14,524 nucleotides of DNA. It comes from Lachnospiraceae bacterium UBA7109 (GTDB taxonomy: Bacteria > Bacillota > Clostridia > Lachnospirales > Lachnospiraceae). The stretch lies in assembly GCA_002492335.1 (NCBI GenBank), contig DKYD01000076.1:17349-31872 (forward strand). Reading direction: 5' to 3'. Positions 1 through 8,014 of the stretch are shown piece by piece. The stretch's first letter is position 1, and each line of letters starts with the position of its first letter. The position numbers and the translations under genes are program-made. The notes below the pieces were generated by a model. That model was not told where the DNA came from and made no database searches. It saw only the letters and a program-made list of their open reading frames with translations.

Positions 1-521
1 CCTGTCGGCTCATCCGCCAGAATCAGCTGTGGTTTTGTAATAAGCGCTCTCGCCACAGCCGCTCTTTGCTTCTGTCCCCCGGATACTTCATAAGGATATT
101 TCCCCAATAGCTGCACAATTCCAAGTTTCTCTACGATCGGCACGATCCTTTTCTCCATTTCCCCATATTTCCTGCCTGAAAGTACCAGTGGAAGCAGGAT
201 ATTATCCTTAAGAGAAAACGTGTCCAGAAGATTAAAGTCCTGAAACACGAATCCCAGATTCTGTCTGCGGAATGCTGCAATTTCTTTTTCCTTCACCAGC
301 CCCAGATCTCTTCCCTTCAGGTAGACCTTACCTCCGGTAGGTTTATCAAGTGAAGCCAGGATATTAAGCAGCGTTGTCTTCCCGGAACCCGATTCTCCCA
401 TAATCACCACATATTCTCCGGGTTCTACGGAAAAGCTCACATCGTGGAGCGCTTCCACCTGATTTCCTCCGAACCTGGTAGTATATATTTTCTTTACATT
501 TTTCACCTCTAAAAGTGCCAT
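1..521 (-). CDS. ABC transporter ATP-binding protein, BceA type (3' end beyond left edge)
   Basis: This is the ATPase subunit of an ABC transporter of the BceAB/MacB-like class, which uses ATP hydrolysis with a large FtsX-type permease to remove peptide antibiotics from their targets at the membrane. I translated the minus strand from the ATG at 519-521. The first 173 codons show a Walker A motif GESGSGKTT (residues 42-50), a Q-loop in FVFQDFNLLD (about 91-100), the signature VSGGQKQR (146-153) and Walker B followed by LADEPTG (168-174), where the window ends. A purine-rich site (AAAGGACGG) precedes the start. The typical protein is about 250 residues, so roughly the last third is missing only because of the window edge. 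It lies downstream of a histidine kinase and response regulator of the matching BceRS class, with its own promoter region between them, which strongly supports the BceA-like assignment. The permease should follow to the left, outside the window. Confidence 0.93.
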   Translation of the reverse strand, partial: MALLEVKNVKKIYTTRFGGNQVEALHDVSFSVEPGEYVVIMGESGSGKTTLLNILASLDKPTGGKVYLKGRDLGLVKEKEIAAFRRQNLGFVFQDFNLLDTFSLKDNILLPLVLSGRKYGEMEKRIVPIVEKLGIVQLLGKYPYEVSGGQKQRAAVARALITKPQLILADEPT

Positions 522-566
522 CTCTTTTCCGTCCTTTCTGAATAGATATTTTTGTTTTACAAATTT

Positions 567-595
567 ATTATAAAAAAAGGGAAAATGTCTTTCCA
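567..595 (-). promoter_or_regulatory. Predicted sigma-A promoter for the BceA-like gene
   Basis: On the minus strand a perfect -10 TATAAT (572 down to 567) lies 17 bp from a -35-like TGGAAA (595 down to 590), which matches 4 of 6 consensus bases. The start point would be near 560, giving a leader of about 40 nt to the ATG at 521. A weak -35 with a perfect -10 fits an activator-dependent promoter. The U-tract of the upstream terminator falls inside the spacer. Confidence 0.6.
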
Positions 596-619
596 TTGAC
601 TTAGGTTACATTTTCCCTT
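572..619 (-). terminator. Rho-independent terminator after the histidine kinase gene
   Basis: A perfect 12-bp inverted repeat (577-588 AAGGGAAAATGT with 608-619 ACATTTTCCCTT, plus-strand reading) has a 19-nt loop. On the minus strand it is followed by a run of seven T (578-572, partly within the stem). It begins 27 nt after the kinase stop codon and ends before the transporter gene, so it should stop transcription of the carAB-regulator-kinase unit. An attenuator role for the transporter gene is unlikely because the predicted -10 lies downstream of the hairpin. Confidence 0.85.
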
Positions 620-625
620 CAAAAA

Positions 626-641
626 CTTACAAAATCGTAAG
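626..641. promoter_or_regulatory. Candidate BceR-type operator (inverted repeat)
   Basis: The sequence CTTACAAAATCGTAAG is an inverted repeat with 5-bp arms. Its core at 627-640 reads, on the minus strand, TTACG-N4-TGTAA, one mismatch from the TNACA-N4-TGTAA consensus described for BceR-like regulators. It sits about 70 bp upstream of the predicted transporter start point and just past the kinase stop codon (646-648). The likely ligand is the response regulator encoded at 1653-2324. Confidence 0.6.
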
Positions 642-645
642 AATC

Positions 646-1656
646 CTATTCCATCTGCAATTCAGGACGCTCCAGATTCAGATATATCTTCGTTCCTTTG
701 TCAGGCTCTGATTCAATCCATAACGAATGTTTCAGCCTGTCCATAACTGTCTTACACAGGTAAAGTCCAATTCCGGTTGATTTCCTATCCCTTCTCCCAT
801 TATAGCCTGTAAAGCCTTTTTCAAACACTCTCGGAAGATCTTCCGGGTAAATTCCAATCCCTGTATCTTCAATAATCAGGCATCCCTCCTCCTCATAAAT
901 GGAAATGCTTCCTTCTTTCGTATATTTCAATGCATTCGATAAGAGTTGTTCCAGCACAAAAACAAGCCATTTCTCATCTGTCAGAACTTTCTTATCAAAA
1001 GGCACATAATTCAGCTTTATCTTCTTCATAATAAACATCTGCGAGTACTTTTTCACTGCCTGGCGAATAAGCTTATCCAATGGATATACGTCAAATACAA
1101 GATCCGATGACATCGATTCCATTCGCAGATAGGTAAGCACCATCTCTACATATTGCTCGACTTTAAAAAGCTCCATCTTCATCTCCCGCACAAGTATAAG
1201 CTCTTCTTCGCTTTCCGTCTGTTCATGAGACTGAAGCAATACGCGGAGCGCTGCAATCGGCGTCTTGACCTGATGTACCCACATACTATAGTAATCAATC
1301 ATCTCCTGCCTGGATATCCGGCTCCGGGATTCGATCTCCAGCTTGTCCTTATAAATCTCTCTGATGATTCTCTGATAATCCTCTTCCATGATCCCGATTG
1401 GAGAGGGCATATCCTCAAATCCCTCTACCGCCCGCCTTTCTGACATAATCAGTTCTTCATGGCGTCTTTTATAACGGATAAAATCTGTCACCGCATATGC
1501 AAAAATCCAGAAAAGCGACAGCAAAAACGCATATTTTACCGCATCCGTACGAATATTGTAAAGCTTAAATATCACAGCAAACGCACCAACAAATCCGGCA
1601 TACAGACAAATGTATTTTTTATTTTCCTTTAAAAAACGAAAAAACAGATTTCTCAT
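646..1656 (-). CDS. Intramembrane-sensing histidine kinase, BceS type
   Basis: Sensor kinase of 336 residues that should autophosphorylate and pass phosphate to the adjacent regulator. Two N-terminal transmembrane segments (about 16-33 and 41-60) are separated by only a few residues. There is no extracellular sensor domain, which is the hallmark of BceS-like kinases that detect peptide stress through their partner transporter. The dimerisation/phosphoacceptor region shows WVHQVKTPI with His128. The ATPase domain has the N-box LLSNALKYT (Asn241), G1 EDTGIGI (263-269), an F-box around FEKGFTG (278-284) and G2 STGIGLYL (293-300). The length is standard for the family and no key residue is missing. 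The start codon overlaps the 3' end of the response regulator gene by 4 nt (ATGA), so the two are translationally coupled. The specific inducing peptide cannot be read from the sequence. Confidence 0.95.
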   Translation of the reverse strand: MRNLFFRFLKENKKYICLYAGFVGAFAVIFKLYNIRTDAVKYAFLLSLFWIFAYAVTDFIRYKRRHEELIMSERRAVEGFEDMPSPIGIMEEDYQRIIREIYKDKLEIESRSRISRQEMIDYYSMWVHQVKTPIAALRVLLQSHEQTESEEELILVREMKMELFKVEQYVEMVLTYLRMESMSSDLVFDVYPLDKLIRQAVKKYSQMFIMKKIKLNYVPFDKKVLTDEKWLVFVLEQLLSNALKYTKEGSISIYEEEGCLIIEDTGIGIYPEDLPRVFEKGFTGYNGRRDRKSTGIGLYLCKTVMDRLKHSLWIESEPDKGTKIYLNLERPELQME

Positions 1657-2324
1657 TCTACCATATACCCGATGCCTTTCTTTGTCCGTATCATGTCATC
1701 CAGCCCTATTTCTTCCAGCTTCCTGCGAAGTCTTGATACATTTACAGTCAGTGTGTTATCGTCAATAAACTCATCGCTCTCCCACAGACTTGTAATAATC
1801 AAATCCCTGGAAACAATCTTCCCGGAACTTTCAAGCAGCATCTGCAGAATACGGAACTCATTCTTCGTAAGCTCCAGCTTCTGTCCCATATACGTAACAG
1901 ATGCATCGTTCAGATTTAAAAGCATTCCATGATATTCTAATACATTTGCACTGCCTTGAAAGGAATAGGCTCTTCTTAAAACAGCCTGCACCTTTGCAGT
2001 CACCACATTCAAATCAAACGGTTTCTCGATAAATTCATCACCGCCCATGTTCATAGCCATAACAATATTCATATTCTCATTTGCCGATGAGAGGAACACA
2101 ATCGGAATCTTAGAAATCTTACGGATTTCCTGGCACCAGTGGAAGCCATTAAAAAATGGCAGCATAACATCCAGAATCACTAACTGCGGATCGTATTGTG
2201 TGAATTTTTCCAGTATATTTTTAAAATCATCCACACATTCCGCCTCATACCCCCATTTTCCCAGATGAGAAGCAAGCGTTTCCGCAATCGTTCTGTCATC
2301 CTCCACAATCAAAATCCTGTACAT
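1653..2324 (-). CDS. OmpR/PhoB-family response regulator, BceR type
   Basis: DNA-binding response regulator of 223 residues. The N-terminal receiver domain (about 1-115) carries the acidic pocket Asp9/Asp10 (VEDD), the phosphoacceptor Asp52 in VILDVMLPF, Ser80 at the switch position and Lys101 in FIEKPFD. The C-terminal winged helix (about 130-223) contains LTKNEFRILQMLL and the recognition-helix region DDNTLTVNVSRLRRKL, typical of BceR/YxdJ-like regulators. A very strong ribosome site (GGGGGGAAG, about 2328-2336) precedes the ATG. The gene lies 28 nt after the carB stop codon and overlaps the kinase gene by 4 nt. It should activate the transporter promoter at 567-595 through the inverted repeat at 626-641. 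Whether it also has its own promoter inside carB is not visible; co-transcription with carAB seems likely. Confidence 0.95.
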   Translation of the reverse strand: MYRILIVEDDRTIAETLASHLGKWGYEAECVDDFKNILEKFTQYDPQLVILDVMLPFFNGFHWCQEIRKISKIPIVFLSSANENMNIVMAMNMGGDEFIEKPFDLNVVTAKVQAVLRRAYSFQGSANVLEYHGMLLNLNDASVTYMGQKLELTKNEFRILQMLLESSGKIVSRDLIITSLWESDEFIDDNTLTVNVSRLRRKLEEIGLDDMIRTKKGIGYMVE

Positions 2325-2352
2325 ATCTTCCCCCCATAATGCATAATTCGCT

Positions 2353-5300
2353 CTAAATGCGTGCGATATCCACTAAAGTCAGCTTCTGTATACTGGTATT
2401 TTCCAGACTGGTGATCAATGCCTTTGCCGTATCAATCGCAGTCAGCACATTCACTCCCGTCTCAATGGCATTTCTCCGGATTACAAAACCATCTTTGGCA
2501 TGCTCCGCACCCTGCGGCGGCGTGTCAATAACCAGATCAATTTTATGCCCGAGTATTAAGTCCATAAGATTCGGTGTAGACTGCTCGATCTTATTCACTG
2601 CGATTGCCTTAACGCCCGCGTTTTTGAGCGCTTCTGCCGTTCCCGCTGTTGCAAAGATTTTATATCCGATTTTTTCAAATCTTTTGCCGATTTCCACTGC
2701 TTCTGCCTTATCCTCATCACGCACAGTCATAATCATGTTGCTGAATTTCGGGAGCTTGATTCCTGCACCTAAAAATGCTTTATATAATGCTTCATCAAAT
2801 GTTTTTGCGATTCCCAGGCATTCTCCGGTAGACTTCATCTCCGGCCCAAGGCTGATATCTGCACCGCGGATTTTTTCAAAAGAGAACACCGGCATTTTTA
2901 CCGCAAAATAATCTGCCTCCGGCTGAAGTCCCGGCGTATAGCCAAGCTCTCTTATTTTATGTCCGATAATCACTTTTGTTGCCAGCGGCACAATCGGGAT
3001 ACCGGTTACTTTACTAATATAAGGTACGGTACGGCTGGACCGTGGATTCACCTCGATTACATATACATCCTCTCCACATACAATAAACTGAATATTAATC
3101 AGCCCGATTACATGGAGCGACTGCGCAAGCCTTCTGGTGTATTCCTCGATCGTGCGTTTTGTCTTTTCGGAAATACTCTTCGCCGGATAAACAGAAATGC
3201 TGTCACCGGAATGAATTCCCGCACGCTCAATGTGCTCCATAATACCAGGAATCAGGATATCCGTTCCGTCGCACACGGCGTCCACTTCAATTTCTTTTCC
3301 CTGCAGATACTTGTCTACCAGAATCGGATGATCCTGCGCGATCCGGTTGATGATGCCGATAAATTCATCGATATCATGGTCATTGATCGCAATCTGCATT
3401 CCCTGGCCTCCAAGTACATAAGAAGGTCTTACAAGCACCGGATATCCCAGTCGGTTTGCCACTTCCTTTGCTTCCTTCGCAGTAAATACAGTTCCTCCTG
3501 TCGGACGTGGTATCTGACACTTTTCAAGAATTTCGTCAAAAAGTTCCCTGTCCTCTGCTGCATCTACGTCTTCTGCTTTTGTTCCAAGAATCGGAACACC
3601 CATTTTCATCAATGCTTCCGTCAGTTTGATCGCGGTCTGTCCGCCAAACTGTACCACAGCGCCATCCGGTTTTTCCAGATCCACAATGCTTTCCACATCT
3701 TCCGGCGTCAATGGTTCAAAATACAGCTTATCCGCAATGTCAAAATCTGTACTGACTGTTTCCGGATTGTTATTCACAATAATGGTTTCATAACCTTCTT
3801 TTGCGAAAGCCCAGGTACAATGTACCGAACAGAAGTCAAACTCAATCCCCTGTCCGATTCGTATCGGTCCGGAGCCTAACACAAGCACTTTCTTCTTGCC
3901 GCTTGTCTTCTCCACCTCATTTTCCCTGCCGAATACAGAATAGTAATATGGCGTCTCCGCCGCAAACTCCGCTGCACACGTATCTACCATTTTATAAGCC
4001 GCTGTAATCCCATATGCATGACGAAGATCATGTACTTTACGCTCGGTAAGTCCGGTCAGACCTGCAATCACACTGTCCGGGAATTCCAGACGCTTTGCCT
4101 CTCTTAACAGTTCCGGATCAAGACTTGCCCTTCCGGATGCAATTCTTGGCGCACACCCCTTAAGCGCCAGTTCCATTTCTACAAGAACGGCTATTTTATC
4201 AATAAACCAAATATCTATTTTCGTAATTTCATGAATTGCTTCATAAGAAACTCCCCGGCGGATTGCTTCTGCAATCCTCCAGATTCTCTGATCATCTACT
4301 ACTTTCAGTTCCTCCATAAGATCTTCTCTGGATAAATGTGAGAAATCATAGGACATCAGGCTGTCTACATGCTGCTCCAGAGAACGGATTGCCTTCATAA
4401 GCGCGCCTTCAAAATTATCGCAGATACTCATAACTTCTCCAGTCGCCTTCATCTGTGTCGTCAGCGTTCTCCTGGCGCTGATGAACTTGTCAAACGGAAG
4501 CCGTGGAATCTTTACCACGCAGTAGTCCAGCATCGGCTCGAAGCTCGCATAGGTTTTCTTCGTGACTGCATTTTTAATCTCGTCCAAAGTATAGCCAAGT
4601 GCAATCTTTGCCGCCACCTTAGCGATCGGATAACCGGTCGCCTTACTCGCAAGCGCCGAGGAGCGGCTGACACGCGGATTTACCTCAATGACACAATACT
4701 CAAATGTTTCCGGATGCAGTGCATACTGCACATTGCAGCCTCCGGTAATATTCAGTTCGCTGATAATATTCAGCGCCGACGTCCGGAGCATCTGGTATTC
4801 CTTATCTCCTAATGTCTGGGACGGCGCCACGACAATACTGTCACCGGTATGTACCCCTACCGGGTCAATATTTTCCATATTACATACGGTGATACAATTC
4901 CCCTTTGCATCGCGCATAACCTCATACTCAATTTCCTTCCATCCTGCGATGCAGCGTTCTACAAGAACCTGTCCTACACGTGAGAGACGAAGTCCGTTCT
5001 CCAGGATTTCAACAAGCTGTCTTCTGTCGTTCGCGATACCGCCTCCGCTTCCGCCAAGCGTATAAGCCGGTCGAAGCACAACCGGATAGCCAATACTTTC
5101 TGCAAATGCGATACCATCCTCTACAGTTTCCACTACAAGAGACGCCGCACACGGTTCTCCGATTTTTTCCATCGTAGATTTAAATTCCAGACGGTCCTCC
5201 GCTTTCTTAATCGTCTCCGCAGTCGTTCCGATCAGGCGCACATGATTTTCTCTAAGAAACCCTTTCTCATCCAATTCCATGGCAAGATTCAGCGCAGCCT

Positions 5301-5577
5301 GTCCTCCCAGTGTCGGCAGCACACTGTCCGGACGCTCTTTTAAAATGAGCTGTTCCACGACTTCCACCGTCAGCGGCTCAATATATACCTTATCTGCAAT
5401 ATCTTTATCCGTCATAATCGTTGCAGGATTCGAATTCAGAAGCACCACCTCCAGGCCTTCTTCTTTTAAAGAACGGCATGCCTGCGTGCCTGCATAATCA
5501 AACTCTGCCGCCTGTCCGATGACGATCGGACCGGAACCAATTACCAGTACTTTTTTAATTTCTTTATTTCTAGGCAT
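2353..5577 (-). CDS. carB: Carbamoyl-phosphate synthase large subunit
   Basis: The 1074-residue large subunit makes carbamoyl phosphate from bicarbonate, ammonia (channelled from CarA) and two ATP, for pyrimidine and arginine synthesis in the cytoplasm. The two homologous halves are clear. The first begins VLVIGSGPIVIGQAAEFDYAG (about 10-30) and has an ATP-grasp site LRPAYTLGGSGGG (168-180) and metal-binding VIEVNPRVSRSSA (296-308). The second begins VLVLGSGPIRIGQGIEFD (564-581) and has VRPSYVLGGQGMQ (716-728) and VIEVNPRSSRT (840-850). The C-terminal allosteric MGS-like domain (about 940-1074) has the FATAGTA motif (975-981), which in relatives binds effectors such as UMP. Length is normal and nothing is missing. 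The ATG overlaps the carA stop by 8 nt and has AAAGGAG upstream, so translation is coupled. The next gene is a response regulator, an unusual downstream partner. Confidence 0.98.
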   Translation of the reverse strand: MPRNKEIKKVLVIGSGPIVIGQAAEFDYAGTQACRSLKEEGLEVVLLNSNPATIMTDKDIADKVYIEPLTVEVVEQLILKERPDSVLPTLGGQAALNLAMELDEKGFLRENHVRLIGTTAETIKKAEDRLEFKSTMEKIGEPCAASLVVETVEDGIAFAESIGYPVVLRPAYTLGGSGGGIANDRRQLVEILENGLRLSRVGQVLVERCIAGWKEIEYEVMRDAKGNCITVCNMENIDPVGVHTGDSIVVAPSQTLGDKEYQMLRTSALNIISELNITGGCNVQYALHPETFEYCVIEVNPRVSRSSALASKATGYPIAKVAAKIALGYTLDEIKNAVTKKTYASFEPMLDYCVVKIPRLPFDKFISARRTLTTQMKATGEVMSICDNFEGALMKAIRSLEQHVDSLMSYDFSHLSREDLMEELKVVDDQRIWRIAEAIRRGVSYEAIHEITKIDIWFIDKIAVLVEMELALKGCAPRIASGRASLDPELLREAKRLEFPDSVIAGLTGLTERKVHDLRHAYGITAAYKMVDTCAAEFAAETPYYYSVFGRENEVEKTSGKKKVLVLGSGPIRIGQGIEFDFCSVHCTWAFAKEGYETIIVNNNPETVSTDFDIADKLYFEPLTPEDVESIVDLEKPDGAVVQFGGQTAIKLTEALMKMGVPILGTKAEDVDAAEDRELFDEILEKCQIPRPTGGTVFTAKEAKEVANRLGYPVLVRPSYVLGGQGMQIAINDHDIDEFIGIINRIAQDHPILVDKYLQGKEIEVDAVCDGTDILIPGIMEHIERAGIHSGDSISVYPAKSISEKTKRTIEEYTRRLAQSLHVIGLINIQFIVCGEDVYVIEVNPRSSRTVPYISKVTGIPIVPLATKVIIGHKIRELGYTPGLQPEADYFAVKMPVFSFEKIRGADISLGPEMKSTGECLGIAKTFDEALYKAFLGAGIKLPKFSNMIMTVRDEDKAEAVEIGKRFEKIGYKIFATAGTAEALKNAGVKAIAVNKIEQSTPNLMDLILGHKIDLVIDTPPQGAEHAKDGFVIRRNAIETGVNVLTAIDTAKALITSLENTSIQKLTLVDIARI

Positions 5578-6658
5578 TCTTCTGCTCCTTTCGCTCTGCT
5601 GTCATCATGTCCATAAATCTGTCAAACAAGTAGCCGGAATCCTGTGGTCCGGGACATGCTTCCGGGTGAAACTGTACCGTAAAAATATTTTTTCCAATAT
5701 AGGAAAGTCCCTCGTTTGTTCCGTCATTTACATTTACAAATGCTTCTTCTGCGACTGAAGGATCCATGGTATTATAATCCACTGCATATCCATGGTTCTG
5801 TGAGGAAATATACACACGTCCATCCGCAAGATCCTTCACCGGATGATTGCCCCCTCTGTGTCCATATTTTAATTTATATGTTTTCGCACCATGAGCCAGA
5901 GCCATCAGCTGATGTCCCAGACAAATTGCAAATATTGGAATGTCCGTATTGGATAATTTTCTGATTTCTTCTATCACAGATACGTTCGTTTCCGGGTCAC
6001 CGGGGCCGTTCGATAGCATGATCCCATCCGGATTCGTAAGAATAATTTCTTCAGCAGAGGTACCTGCCGGATAGACAGTGACTCGACATCCTCTCTGATG
6101 TAAAGATTTGATAATATTATTTTTTGCCCCAAAGTCCATAAGCGCAACCCTTGGTCCTTCGCCGTCCAGCGTATACGATTCCGTACAGGTGACTTCAGAT
6201 ACCACATCCCCTACCTTATAGGCTTTCAATTTCGGAAGAATCTCCTCGAGATTGTAATTGACATTTGTAGTAATCATACCATTCATAGTGCCTTTTTCAC
6301 GGAGAATCTTCGTGAGTGCCCTTGTGTCTACATCTGCAATTCCCGTAATATCCTGTTCGATGAGAAAATCCTGAAGATTACCTTCACACCGGAAATTACT
6401 GGCTACCCGGGAGAGTTCCCTTACAATATAGCCATCGGGCCACGCCTTCTTCGACTCCATATCAGGGGTAATTCCGTAATTTCCAATCAAAGGATACGTC
6501 ATTACCACCGCCTGTCCTGCGTAGGATGGATCTGTCAGAACCTCCAGATAACCCGTCATTGAAGTATTAAATACAATCTCGCTTATTATGTCCTTTGTCG
6601 ACCCGATACTGGTCCCGGCAAAAACAGTTCCGTCTTCTAATATAAGAAACGCTTTCAT
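5570..6658 (-). CDS. carA: Carbamoyl-phosphate synthase small (glutaminase) subunit
   Basis: The 362-residue glutamine amidotransferase subunit releases ammonia from glutamine and feeds it to CarB. The N-terminal CPSase small-subunit domain (about 1-150) includes FNTSMTGYLEVLTDPSYAGQ (30-49). The class I GATase domain (about 168-355) has LSNGPGDP (215-222), the nucleophile elbow FAICLGHQL with Cys246, and the His331/Glu333 dyad in FHPEACPGP, so the catalytic triad is complete. The ATG has a purine-rich ribosome site (AAAGGGTGG). It is the first gene of the unit, about 54 nt downstream of the predicted transcription start. I see no PyrR-type antiterminator/terminator pair in this short leader and no obvious arginine operator. 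The symbol rests on family identity; a pyrimidine-specific name such as pyrAA would be equally valid. Confidence 0.97.
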   Translation of the reverse strand: MKAFLILEDGTVFAGTSIGSTKDIISEIVFNTSMTGYLEVLTDPSYAGQAVVMTYPLIGNYGITPDMESKKAWPDGYIVRELSRVASNFRCEGNLQDFLIEQDITGIADVDTRALTKILREKGTMNGMITTNVNYNLEEILPKLKAYKVGDVVSEVTCTESYTLDGEGPRVALMDFGAKNNIIKSLHQRGCRVTVYPAGTSAEEIILTNPDGIMLSNGPGDPETNVSVIEEIRKLSNTDIPIFAICLGHQLMALAHGAKTYKLKYGHRGGNHPVKDLADGRVYISSQNHGYAVDYNTMDPSVAEEAFVNVNDGTNEGLSYIGKNIFTVQFHPEACPGPQDSGYLFDRFMDMMTAERKEQKNA

Positions 6659-6718
6659 ATTTCCACCCTTTCTTCTATATGTTGTAGTTTGCTGTCAAAA
6701 GTTTCCCAAATTGTAGAA

Positions 6719-6747
6719 ATTATACTACACATACCTTCTTTTTTCAA
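6719..6747 (-). promoter_or_regulatory. Predicted sigma-A promoter for carAB
   Basis: On the minus strand TTGAAA (6747 down to 6742, 5 of 6 consensus bases) is followed after exactly 17 bp by a perfect TATAAT (6724 down to 6719). The start point is expected near 6712, leaving a leader of about 54 nt before carA. An imperfect palindrome TGTAG-N8-CTACA (6712-6729) covers the -10 box and could be an operator, but I do not recognise it. The -35 box begins only 9 nt past the stop codon of the upstream transglutaminase-like gene. Confidence 0.8.
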
Positions 6748-6755
6748 TAACTTTT

Positions 6756-7958
6756 TTATGAATAATCCCAGTAAACCACTATTTTATGAAGCTTCTCATC
6801 ATCAATATAACTGTATTTTACCTGTACAAGTCCATAAGAATCTGCAAGATACTGCGCCGCCTGATGCACAACATCCTGAAAAATACCTTCTCTTGCCTCT
6901 TTGTAAGTCTCCTCATCCGGATATTTAAATACTGCCGGATTCTCTTTCGAATCAATCACATCCTTCATTGCACCAAGCGCCATATCACCATCATAAGATG
7001 CATAATACATTCCATTAACAACATAATAATTTTTATCCATTTTTGTACATGCAGGAAGCTCTATATCATGATCCGGTGTATGAGTCGTATAAATTTCTTC
7101 ATCACTGCAGCACATATAATCGTAACCAATATACTTAAAATCAGACTCTTCGCCTTCCTGCGTCTGGAACACCGGATCTCCCCATGTTGCATCTACATGA
7201 TAATAATCTCCATCGCAATACACAATATTCCATGCATGTGACTGGCCGTCCTCTACAGTTCCTGTAACATAAGTACAGAATACCCCCAGCTTTTCCAGAA
7301 GATACTGCATCGTTCTCGAGTATCCCGCACATACCGAACGTTTTCCCACAAGAACACTGTATATATTCTGATTATCCTCCGCTTTTGTATCATACTGCAC
7401 GGAATTTACAATATGCTCATATACATATAATATCTTTTCATAATCAGAAGCATCCGGAGAAATCCCGGACAGCCATTCTTCTGCCGCAGCATCAATCTCC
7501 TTCTGCATCTGTTCCCTTACCTGACTGTCATACTGATACACTGGCTTTAATACTGTGTATGGCTCCATACCGCCATAAGAAGTTGCAGTTGTAGTTCCCT
7601 CACACCAGAATATTTCCGGCGAATCCTTGATCACATACTGGAAAATCTGATTCGTCCGTTCTGCCTTCTCTGCATGGACATATATTTCGGCCTGATTTTC
7701 ACGAATTCCCTGAAGAATTTCCTGATATGCCTGCCGCTCCTCTTCCGGAAGCTTTTCATAATAATATTTTTCAGAAAATGCCTGATTATCAAATTCTGTC
7801 CTCTGATATGGAATCCCCTCTCCACTGACAATTCCTTTTATCCTGACTCTTGCATTTTTATCCTTTACCAGAAATAAAACTGACAAAAGAAGGATTGCGA
7901 TCAATGTTAAAAATAAGATGACAAAAACAGCACATCCGGTCTTCCTTTTTCTTCTCAC
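6756..7958 (-). CDS. Membrane-anchored transglutaminase-like protein
   Basis: A 400-residue protein with a basic N-terminus (RRKRK) and one hydrophobic segment (about 9-31). There is no lipobox, so it is probably an N-terminally anchored extracytoplasmic protein. Residues about 170-265 form a transglutaminase-like (papain-fold) core with a visible catalytic triad: Cys210 in KRSVCAGYS, His241 in GQSHAWNIV and Asp256 in YYHVDATWGD. Bacterial proteins with this core act as proteases, peptidases or cross-linkers; the substrate cannot be read here. The N-terminal stretch 60-160 is charged and partly helical. The C-terminal 130 residues are tyrosine-rich with no motif I know. The start is GTG (7956-7958), chosen because AAAGGA lies about 10 nt upstream and no better ATG exists in frame. 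It is divergent from the spore cortex-lytic gene (56 bp between starts) and ends just before the carA promoter without a visible terminator, so some read-through into carAB is possible. Confidence 0.85.
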   Translation of the reverse strand: MRRKRKTGCAVFVILFLTLIAILLLSVLFLVKDKNARVRIKGIVSGEGIPYQRTEFDNQAFSEKYYYEKLPEEERQAYQEILQGIRENQAEIYVHAEKAERTNQIFQYVIKDSPEIFWCEGTTTATSYGGMEPYTVLKPVYQYDSQVREQMQKEIDAAAEEWLSGISPDASDYEKILYVYEHIVNSVQYDTKAEDNQNIYSVLVGKRSVCAGYSRTMQYLLEKLGVFCTYVTGTVEDGQSHAWNIVYCDGDYYHVDATWGDPVFQTQEGEESDFKYIGYDYMCCSDEEIYTTHTPDHDIELPACTKMDKNYYVVNGMYYASYDGDMALGAMKDVIDSKENPAVFKYPDEETYKEAREGIFQDVVHQAAQYLADSYGLVQVKYSYIDDEKLHKIVVYWDYS

Positions 7959-8014
7959 ACTTTTTATTTCCTTTCATATGCTAACAGTAATAGAGTTCCT
8001 ATGAGGTACTATAT

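Noticed and set aside
2959..3879. 306-codon plus-strand reading frame antisense to carB
   Set aside because: It lies wholly within the well-conserved carB gene, its product is Cys/His/Arg-rich low-quality sequence, and it has no ribosome site or known domain.
7959..8014. Sporulation-type (sigma-E/G) promoter for the sleC-like gene
   Set aside because: I looked for the hexamers in this 56-bp gap; CATATG-like elements exist, but no spaced pair matched well enough to report.
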